A DNA stretch of 64,000 nt from Mesocentrotus franciscanus. Lineage: Eukaryota > Echinodermata > Echinoidea > Camarodonta > Strongylocentrotidae. Positions within the stretch are counted from its first letter, which is position 1. Each line of letters opens with the position of its first letter. The stretch is from contig CP137669.1 of NCBI GenBank assembly GCA_037976565.1, forward strand, positions 41,628,912-41,692,911, read 5' to 3'. This document shows positions 10,790 to 19,132 of this stretch, piece by piece. The position numbers were made by a program, and so were the translations under genes. The notes below the pieces were generated by a model. That model was not told the origin of the DNA. It searched no databases and saw only the letters and a program-made list of their open reading frames with translations.

Positions 10790-11518
10790 TTTATTTTTCT
10801 TATTTCCAATCACTTTTTTTTAGCAAGATAATTTGAAAATGGCTAAATCAAATCCCTTGAAAATGTATAGGCACATGGAAAATCTAAATAACGTTTTCAA
10901 CCTTGACCTTGACTGATGACGTAATCTAGGTGCCATTTTGTAAAATTTTTGAAATCTACTCTTGATCATATCTTCATAACGAAAAGTCGCTTCTCATTCA
11001 TATTTATCATGATCAAGGTCAATATCCGTCCGGTCAATTCCAGGTCAAAAACGCGCACGTACGCCATTATTAGCATTAGCATTTCATAAAAGTCGCGCAC
11101 GCGCATGCGCGCGCGTTTTCGTTCGTCACGGCCGAACGCAAAATAATTCCTCCTAGATTTTTTTTGACACGATATTCCTCATTTTTTTTCGAACAATTTG
11201 ATACCATGCTTATCTCTTTATGACCATTAATAAGGGAATGAGCGTCCATTTAAGTTAAATGTCCGTGCGCGCGAGCTCTTTAATACATAGCATATATGGG
11301 CAAAAACATGCCTATAAACAATCCATTGTAGCTCTTTTGGATGCACGGAACCCTCAAACCTTTTCCATATTTGGATAGAGTATGGGTCGGAGATATGATT
11401 TCATGTCTCATTTGGCCATCAAGTAGATCGACGTCATCATAATGGCCTTGAAACTCAAAATACGAATTCGCATATTATGACGTCAGCATATTTTTGGAGA
11501 ATTGAGGCTATCTCCAAA
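10790..11518 (+). mobile_element. Array unit U1 (Helentron-like), truncated
   Basis: Starts TTTATTTTTCTTATTTCC, lacking the 5' inverted motif. It follows the common core (TGGCTAAATCAAAT, the GCGCGCGCGTTTTCG block, TGACGTCA motifs, GACGTCAGCATATTTTTGGA) and breaks off at about 11,518, where unrelated sequence begins. It is diverged like U0 and has one altered palindrome (TGACGTAA). Confidence 0.8.
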
Positions 11519-11651
11519 AAATGAAAATAAATGAAGCTAATCAATACAAGGAAACATTAGAATATATCTTGAAAAAATTAGATAGGAAAAAGAACTAAGT
11601 AGAGAAAACAATCAAGGCAATAGACAATATGTCATAAATTAATGTATTTAA

Positions 11652-12181
11652 AGATACTATGTCCCATTTGCAGGCCAAAAAATGAAAGGGTTAAATTCCA
11701 ACGGTATTTGAAAGATAATACTAATTTAGAACTTCCCTAAAAAAAAAGGGGCTTGAAAATGTCTTTAAGTGGGAAAATAACGACTATTAGTTGTCGAATC
11801 GATTTAAGTGCTACCAAGACAGTAAGTAATAATCTGATTTTCAGACCATTGTACAGAATGGTCGTACGTTTTGTGCTGCGCAAAGATTCAATTAGTTTAA
11901 TTTTGACAATTACAAGAAGTGGGTTATTGATGTAGACAAATGCTCATGTACTCTTTACAGCTCATTATATGTATGTTATTACCAAAGAAGAAAAAAAGCC
12001 AGTCAGTCACTTAATAGTGTCTGACAGTGAAGTCTAGCAAGTAAACGGGTTTCCTTGCATAATTTGAATATTAGGACACTGCTAAGGTTTAAATTTCACA
12101 GATAGGACATACATGACATATTCATAATTCCTGCAAAGTTCTACGGAATTTGATGTTGGCTGCAAAAGGGACATAGTATCT
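11652..12181. mobile_element. 530-bp MITE with TTAA duplication
   Basis: Terminal inverted repeats AGATACTATGTCCCATTTGC and its near-exact complement (one mismatch in 22) are flanked by TTAA at 11,648-11,651 and 12,182-12,185. TTAA targets are typical of piggyBac and Kolobok superfamilies. No transposase is present; small open frames inside are not conserved elsewhere in the window. Confidence 0.75.
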
Positions 12182-12771
12182 TTAAAGCTCATATTCTAGG
12201 ACAATAAATGTCCATTAATTTGGTACCTACGGCACGCCTTTGTTATTTCGAAGTTGTTCATTTTCATTGCATATCACAAAATCTTCTAGCTACTGGATAT
12301 CCTCAATTGAAATGTCGAAAAATAGCCTCCTCTCTTTGCCTAGAAAGTCAGTCACGGAGCTGGTCCACTATTTGTGACGTCACGCCCGGGGACGAGTATA
12401 TTCACGTACCCGGATGTTCCATAGAAAAACATGGGCAGCCAGATACGAATTTCTGCTATTTAGTTTCAAAGTTTAGTTTCATAACTCTATGTAGAATTCT
12501 TCACCTTCCCCTAATATTTCATAGTACTAATATCAATTCCCTTTCAGAATTATGACATAAACAAGCCAACGATGCGATATTAGTCGATATTTTCACCATG
12601 TTATTTTGTTCGAGTGTGTTGAATTTGGTGAGATTGTTTTCGTGTGCTCGGTAAAGTAGATCCGGTCGTTTGGCTTCGTTCGAGTCTTTCGCGTTCGGTC
12701 TAGCTCGCTTAATTTATACATATACTTTCGATTCACGTGCGGTACATATTATATAATTATATCAATTGATA

Positions 12772-13060
12772 ATGGCTGGAGAGTTTGACCAGAACGATCT
12801 TTTTATGGATTTTGAAGAGTTTATGGAGAAAGATGATGAAAGTAATAAAGGAGAAAGGGACGAGTGCAGACGAGGATGATGATGGAAGTTTGTAGGACGC
12901 AAGTACAAGTGGGGGAGAAGACGATAGAGAAGTCGGAGAGCATGTCGACGTTCCTGCAGCCGGGGCCGGGGAGTAGCGGCAGTCTAGACCGAAGATTTCT
13001 GCCTCTGGCTCTGATTTAGTAGGGTCGGCTCCTCTCTTTAGAGACAGAAGCCGACCATAG
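12772..13060 (+). pseudogene. Broken frame for an acidic N-terminal region
   Basis: An ATG at 12,772 opens 35 codons reading MAGEFDQNDLFMDFEEFMEK then an acidic stretch and a stop (12,877-12,879). Switching frame near the end continues the same kind of low-complexity acidic protein (KEKGTSADEDDDGSL, stop, DASTSGGEDDREVGEHVD, then another stop). Composition like this over two frames suggests a real coding region damaged by a frameshift and at least two stops. Acidic disordered N-termini precede the catalytic domain in piggyBac-type transposases, and the surrounding TTAA-flanked element fits, but no DDD domain is present. Identity unproven. Confidence 0.3.
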
Positions 13061-13233
13061 CGACTGCATTGCAAACTACTGCTCGCGTCCGAGCAGTAAA
13101 CTTATGCCCAAAATACACTACATTTTACCCGATGCATATCCGATGCATTTATTATTGTAAATTAGGCCTAGGCTAAACTACATCGGTTCCACTTACCAGA
13201 TTGACTGTATGATGCGTTTAAGGGTCCTTTTTT

Positions 13234-13386
13234 CATCGCCGAAATTGAGCTCCATGTTGAAATTCTTGCAGCCGTATTTAAACTGTTACTGCGCATGGAG
13301 GAAGATGACGTCATCCATTGACAGTAACAGTTTAAAATACGGCTGCAAGAATTTCAACATGGAGCTCAATGACAATTTCGGCGATG
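13234..13386. repeat. ~153-bp palindrome (hairpin) with TGACGTCA in the loop
   Basis: The left arm (about 13,234-13,293, starting CATCGCCGAAATTGAGCTCC) and right arm (about 13,321-13,386) are inverted copies with only small differences. The loop contains GATGACGTCATC, itself a palindrome. It could be a very short foldback element or a locally inverted duplication. A transcript would form a near-perfect ~60-bp stem. Confidence 0.8.
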
Positions 13387-14167
13387 TACGTTCAACAAGC
13401 CGCCTAGAGCAGAGGCCTGGTCTTACCTGCCGATTCCGCTAGCTCGCTTCACGAACGTTCGTGCGAGAGCCGTATCACTCGCGGATGAATATCGTTCATA
13501 GACGTCGTCCGCTAAATAGAGGAAGCTTGATCTCGTTCAAGTGTGATATATATATTTAAAACAAATATCTAACTGGTTCTGTATCCTTTTTTTGAGGCAG
13601 TCAAACACATCCATGATGATTACAGTCACAGTTCTAGGCCTATTCGTTTCACAAAACTGCTCCTGTACCTTATCTGATGACAAGATAATGTATATGTACT
13701 CCCGCCTATTCATACCTGCATATGATTTAACCATATTTTCCAAGCAGTAAACCCGTCTTAAAACTCTACCAAAAAGGATAATGTGAGGATATAAAAAGAA
13801 ATCAACGACTGGAAAGTTGCTTAGTTATTCTTCATTCAAATAAAAACAGAAAATCTATCACAAACACTCATTAACAAGAAAAATTCAAAGCTCTAACAGG
13901 ATATAGCATTTACGTAGGCATATCATTGGCATTCACTCTCACTCAGCCCATGATCCCCGGTCGTGACGTCAAGAATAGAGGACCCGGCAATTCCGTGCAT
14001 TTCCGGGTTTCCGACTTCGAGATGTTTGTGGAGTTTACTCGCATAAATTAACTATTCTGAACTTGTTTTGTCGGTTTAACGCCATTTAGTGTTATTCTGG
14101 GGGTTACAAGATTTCTATTGATGTAATTATCTCAATATTTGGGATTATCCTAGAATTTCACCTTTAA

Positions 14168-15713
14168 GTTAACCTTTATTTGAAGGGCTTAATCCATTCC
14201 GGTTAATTTCGAGAAAATCATTGTTTTTTAATTTCACACATTTGTCTCTGTTTATTAATCAAATCTATACTACAGGTCGAAGAACTACCACTATAGGTCA
14301 TACAAATGCAAGTTAGAAAAATCCTGCGTACAGCATGTATTTTATATAATTTTTCATATTTCATTTCTTTTCGAATTTAGCGCCTTTTGGCAGAAATCAT
14401 GGATATAGCGCCTTTTGACAGAACACTTTTTACAGTCAATATAGAGTTGTTTACTGACATTAGTATAGAAGGATGTCATTTGTGTGTAAATACTTCTGAA
14501 TTGTTTATTAACTATGCTTACCTGTACTTGAATCATAGTAGCCCCCTCCCCCCTCACCACACACACACGCGCGCGCACACACATACACCACACACACATG
14601 ATCACCAATGTGCAAAACTTTCATCACATAACCACTGGTACAATAATTTATCCATGATGAAATCGCCAGAAAATGAGGTATTTCGAAACGTGAATAGTAA
14701 AACGAATCTAGGAAGTCTGCCTGTGCTATGCTTTTTGTGTTCTGCTTTCTGATTGCTTTCTGATCAAATTTCCACAAGCTGGTATGATTGGGCCAATCAA
14801 AGGAGCCTATATGACCTACAAGCATTGCTTTCTCTTTAGGGTCCATCATATTTCTCCTTTTACTTAACTTAGTCTTATATATAAATCTCTTCGTTTGTAT
14901 GAATACAAAACAAATGAAAAAAAAAAGTAACATGCCAAATGTAACGATGTATTATACAACATGTGAAATATGAAAATAAACTGAAACTGAAACTGAAACT
15001 GAAAGGAAAGAAAAGAAAGGTGGATATAGCGCCTTTTGGTTGAAAGTATAAATTTCAAATCAATATTTTCATATTTTCCTGAAACAATTCTGAGGGAAAA
15101 TTTAGTGATTTAGATACACATGAGAGAGGTCTATTCAAATCGTTTAAAACATGCAATTTGGTGAAAAGTGGATTTAGCGCCTTTGGTTGCAAGCTCTTCA
15201 TTTGCATCTGGCTTGAGTTTTTCTTGGGTATTTGGTACTGGAGGATTAACATGGACAAAATGTTTACATGATCGCATGATCTCTTATTCATTTCAGTTCC
15301 AATGTTTTTTCTGACTGTTTTCAAGACACTATCATGTTTGTCGATCATAGTTCTATGTAGCTTCATGTCTCATGTTAATTTTTAGTGGAAAAGCAATCTA
15401 AGCAACAATTTCTGAATTTTAGCGACAATTGTTCGCCATTGCTGCTCTTTAATACTACTATGACGTGCAGTAACAAATTAAATCTTCAGAACTCATGATA
15501 AATTCGTTTAACAGTTGATTCCACTTGGTTGAGCCCACTGTTCGCAGGAATTAGATGAGAGAGATAGCCGTGAATATACTCACCATTAACGACGAAGTAT
15601 TTTTTTTTTCTTCACCGCCTTTACAAAGCTATTTGAATGGGGAACAAATCTATTGTTTGGCTTCCTGGAAGAAGTTTCATTGTTGTTAAGAAATTTCAGT
15701 CGATTCCTCTCGG
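14168..15713. repeat. Non-coding; CA/GC microsatellite and repeated TAGCGCCTTTTG motif
   Basis: A (CA/CG)n microsatellite lies at about 14,556-14,600 and CTGAAA repeats at 14,982-15,003. The motif GGATATAGCGCCTTTTGG (or close variants) occurs four times: 14,377, 14,401, 15,022 and 15,169. No open frame here shows a recognisable domain. Confidence 0.5.
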
Positions 15714-15716
15714 TTA

Positions 15717-16370
15717 ATTCTATTGTTCGGACTATTAAGCTGAGCGAGATAGAAATTGACATTGTCATGGCTTACGACTTTGCATTAATTAGTGTTCATC
15801 GTCTCTACAATGCTATTTGAACAATATTTGGTGACAAAAGACGGCATTTCTATGAAGCGTCAAAAGCCGTCAAATAACAAAAACATGGCAGATAAAAAGA
15901 TCCTCAGTACTGGGTCTATTTATTTAAAGAAAACTTAATTTGAACCCGGCCATATTCTGTCTGTCTCTCTCTCTCTCTCGTTTGTCATTGCCTTCATTTT
16001 CCTCGCTTACTTCTTTCTTACCACGGAATATGTAATTTGTTTCAACTTGGTTGGTTCTATTGTTCGGATTTTTAGCAGAGCGAGATAGAAATTGACATTG
16101 TCATGGCTTACGACTTTGCATTAGAGTTCATCGTCTCTACAAGGCTATTTGAACAATATTTGGTGACAAAAGACGGCATTTCTTTGTATCGTCAAAAGCC
16201 GTCAAATAACAAAAACATGGCAGATAAAAAGATCCTCAGTACTGGGTCTAATTATGTAAAGAAAACTTAATTTGAACCCGGCCATATTCTGTCTGTCTCT
16301 CTCTCTCGTTTGTCATTGCCTTCATTTTCCCTCGCTTCATTGTTACCACGGAATATGCAATGTGTATGCC
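15717..16370. repeat. Tandem duplication, period about 336 bp
   Basis: 15,717-16,040 and 16,053-16,360 are direct copies. Each contains TCTATTGTTCGGA, GAGCGAGATAGAAATTGACA, GACAAAAGACGGCATTTCT, a (CT)n run and TACCACGGAATATG. They differ by scattered substitutions and CT-run length. No coding content was recognised. Confidence 0.85.
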
Positions 16371-16579
16371 TCATTATGTCAATAAGAGTCAAAGGTGTAA
16401 CTGGTTGTTGTCCAGGGTCAATGGTCAAATTGTCTCAATCTATCTTCCATACATCCATAATGATCAAGGCTAAACAGTAGAAACTTGACATATGGATAGA
16501 TCATAATGGTAGAAGCATTTTATACAACAATATGAAATCGTGAAAATGCATTCTTCATTATGTAAATCATTAGCATACG
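16371..16579. other. Non-coding stretch before hairpin-CTAG terminus
   Basis: AT-rich; probably the 3' body of the rolling-circle element whose end is at 16,616, but no internal landmark lets me define its start. Confidence 0.3.
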
Positions 16580-16618
16580 TATCACCTAATTCGTCAAAGT
16601 GACGAATTCAAGTCTAGT
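16580..16618 (+). mobile_element. 3' terminus of a second hairpin-CTAG rolling-circle family
   Basis: CACCTAATTCGTCAAAGTGA runs into a perfect 9-bp stem, 3-nt loop hairpin (AATTCGTCA-AAG-TGACGAATT, 16,588-16,608). This is followed by CAAGTCTAG and TT. The layout CACCTA / hairpin / ...TCTAG|TT is the same as the array units' ends, but the stem sequence is entirely different. It therefore looks like the end of a related family, directly abutting a fragment of the array element. Confidence 0.6.
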
Positions 16619-16848
16619 TCATAGTTGGATAGAGTATGAGTGGGAGATATGATTTCTTATAAAAAAACAAAATCTAGAAAATGCATATTTCATTTTGATA
16701 TTTAGATTTGAGGGTCCAAGGTCAAATATACTGTACATGGTTTCTCTAAAACCATGCATTGTATAGACTAGAAATTTGGAACACTAATAGACCTGAATAA
16801 GAGGATTATTTCAAAAAATAAGGTCAAATCATGCCAATGTTATCTTAA
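16617..16848 (+). mobile_element. Fragment of an L-type array tail
   Basis: From TTCATAGTTGGATAGAGTAT to ATGCCAATGTTATCTTAA the sequence is nearly identical to 18,820-19,047 in unit U2 (including the AAATCTAGAAAATGCATATT segment). The terminal inverted motif and hairpin are missing. It is followed by 16,849-17,097, where I recognise nothing. Confidence 0.75.
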
Positions 16849-17103
16849 AGATGAAGACCAGTTCTGGTCATGCGATTGCATTGTGAAAGAAACGTTGTGG
16901 AATCGATCAGAAAAGGTTGATCATCTAGCATATAAGTATTGGTGTGTACTGCAAGGTTCTGGAATCATGAAAATGATAAGAAATTTGGCCCAGTCTTGGT
17001 ACAGTTACAAGCACTGTACACAGAAAGATGTATATGGGACTACGCGACCACGTGCGCGATATCTATTTTGTCCCAATAGATATAATAATTTACCATATAT
17101 TTT

Positions 17104-17340
17104 ATTAGGTGGGCTGTATATCATACAGACCACCTTATAATTTTGTTAAAATTGCCTTTATTTATTATTTATTAGGTGTATATCATACAGACCACCTTAT
17201 AATTTTGTTAAAATCGCCTTTATTATTAGGTGGGCTGTATATCATACAGACCACCTTATATTTTGTTAAAATTGCCTTTATTATTATTTATTAGGTGGGC
17301 TGTATATCATACAGACCACCTTATATTTTGTTAAAATTGC
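17104..17340 (+). repeat. Four tandem copies of the element's 5' terminus
   Basis: The ~60-bp block TTAGGTGGGCTGTATATCAT...CAGACCACCTTAT...GTTAAAATTGCCTTTATT occurs at about 17,105, 17,173 (shortened, TTAGGTGTATATC), 17,226 and 17,291, separated by TTAT microsatellite. Each copy is self-complementary (AGGTGG.CTGTAT / ATACAG.CCACCT). A two-copy version occurs in U0; the other units have one or none. Confidence 0.85.
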
Positions 17341-18555
17341 CTTTATTTATTTTTCTTATTTCGACCCACTTTTTGTTAGCAAGATAACTTGAAAATGGTT
17401 AAATCAAATACCTTGAAATTTGGCACACATATGTATTGGCATATAAACAAAGCACAATAAGGTTTTCAACCTTGACCTTGACTGATGACGTCATCTAGGC
17501 GCCATTTTGTAAAATTTTCTGAAAATCTACTCATGATCATATCTTCATAACGAAAAGTCGTTTTCATTCATATTTATCATGATCAAGGTCAATATCCGTC
17601 CTGTCAATTTCAGGTAAAAAAAACGCGCGCGCATGCGTACGTCCGTGCGTCAGCGCGCGCGCAAAATTTCAAAATGCTCCAAATCGTCTCAAATTCATTT
17701 TGCATTAGTTTCAGGCCATTTTAAGCATTTTATTAAAAAACGCGCACACGCACATGCGCGCGCGTTTTCGCGCGTAACACGATTATACAACATAGAATCG
17801 CCATTTTTTTCTTTCATGATATTTCCCATATTTTTCGAACAATTTGATACCATGTTTATCTCTTTATGACCATTAATAACAAGATGAGCGTCCATTCAAG
17901 ATAAATGTCCGTGCGCGCGAGCTCTTGTAATACATAGCATATATGGGCAAAAACATGCCTATACAAAATTCATTGTAACTCTTCAGAATGGATGGGAACT
18001 CCCAATTTTTTTCATATTTGGATAGATTATGAGTCGGAGATATGATTTCATGTGTCATTTGACCCTCAATTAACTCATGACGTCATCATAATGGCCTCCG
18101 AACTCAAAATTTCAATTTGCATATTATGACGTCAGCATATTTTTGGAAAATTGATTGTATCTCTGTAAATATTGATCGATTTTCTTCCAAATTTTGATAT
18201 GTTCTAGCTGAGACAATTTTCTACAAATGCAGTTCCACGATTTTTCATTTTGACAAAGGCATCATGGCGTATTTTTGCGATTAAAGGAGGCATGTCAATT
18301 TTTCACATTTTGCGTGTATTCTCTATGGGACATGACTTTTTTCAAAACTGGATTCTACATTCCGTCTTTCGCGAGCAATATCTCCGTCGTTTTAGTTTTG
18401 TTTTCGCTGAGCTTCGAGTATGTTGTAGCTGAGACAATAAGCTATCACAAGTGTGCCCTTTATTTTTCGATCAGATGCCGGGATCATGCTCATATTTCAC
18501 TTGCAAAGTGGGATTTGAGAATTCCATTTTCCGTTCACGTGTAATGTCTATGTGG

Positions 18556-18639
18556 ATTATTTTGGTATAGTGGTCATAGCACTTGCCTCCCATTCCGGCG
18601 ACCCAAGTTCGATTCCTGGTGGGTCATTTTTTTTTTTTT
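18556..18639 (+). ncRNA. tRNA-Gly(CCC)-like Pol III module with T-run, unit U2
   Basis: An exact A-box consensus match (TGGTATAGTGG, 18,563-18,573) and a B box (AGTTCGATTCC, 18,606-18,616) are spaced as in a tRNA. Between them CCTCCCATT and GCGACCC resemble tRNA-Gly with a CCC anticodon. The T stem is CCAAG/CCTGG around TTCGATT. The acceptor 3' strand TGGGTCA has no 5' partner and the anticodon loop is two bases too long, so it is not a working tRNA. A 13-T run (18,627-18,639) follows immediately, an ideal Pol III terminator. Confidence 0.65.
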
Positions 18640-19132
18640 GCCGTCGTTTTAATTTTGATTTTATGATCTTCTTCGACTATTATAACATATTATCATATAC
18701 AATCACAAACAATGTAATAAAATGCCTAATTTTGCGTGTTATATCTATGGGAGAAGAATGTCAATCGTTTGAGTACAACCCTATGGGAAATCTGAGTCCT
18801 TGTCGTGTATTAATTTTTATTCATAGTTGGATAGAGTATGAGTCGGAGATATGATTTCTTTAAAAAACAAAATCTAGAAAATGCATATTTCATTTTGATA
18901 TTTAGATTTGAGGGTCAAAGGTCAAATATACTGTACATGGTTTCTCTAAAACCATGCATTGTATAGACTTGAAATTTGGCACACTAATAGACCTGAATAA
19001 GAGGATTATTTCAAAAAATAAGGTCAAATCATGCCAATGTTATCTTAACTACTTAGTATGTCACTAAACATGTGTGGCATGCACTTGGAACAGCCCACCT
19101 ATACTTGTTATTAACAAGTATTAAATGTCTAG

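Larger units (their letters stand above)
12186..14163. mobile_element. 1,978-bp TTAA-flanked TIR element, degenerate ends
   Basis: The left end AGCTCATATTCTAGGACAAT and the inverted right end (AGGTGAAATTCTAGGATAAT) match at about 16 of 20 positions. TTAA at 12,182-12,185 and 14,164-14,167 flanks them. A second, inner inverted pair (around 12,368-12,392 and 13,955-13,979, containing TGACGTCACG.CCGGGGA) supports one element with long decayed ends. The interior holds a broken acidic reading frame (12,772 onward) and a ~153-bp palindrome. It is possibly a decayed piggyBac-like transposon, but no catalytic domain is visible. Confidence 0.55.
17101..19132 (+). mobile_element. Array unit U2 (Helentron-like), L-type tail
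   Basis: Starts with four tandem copies of the 5' terminus, then the core (TTTCTTATTTCGACCC, TTGAAATTTGGCACACATAT, a CG/CA-rich alternating block, three TGACGTCA palindromes). It carries the L-type tail with the tRNA-Gly-like module and T-run. The end is GGAACAGCCCACCT, the hairpin ATACTTGTT-ATT-AACAAGTAT and CTAG at 19,129-19,132. The subterminal ACAGCCCACCTA is the complement of TAGGTGGGCTGT at the 5' end. Subterminal inverted motifs, a 3' hairpin and a T|T junction are the diagnostic set for Helentron/HINE rolling-circle elements. No Rep/helicase is encoded, so the unit is non-autonomous. Confidence 0.85.

Noticed and set aside
12757..13074. Minus-strand 105-codon frame
   Set aside because: Serine-rich complement of the acidic plus-strand frame; the plus strand has the better start and composition.
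18556..18626. A genuine tRNA-Gly gene
   Set aside because: The acceptor stem does not pair and the anticodon loop is enlarged; only the internal promoter boxes and T arm are good.
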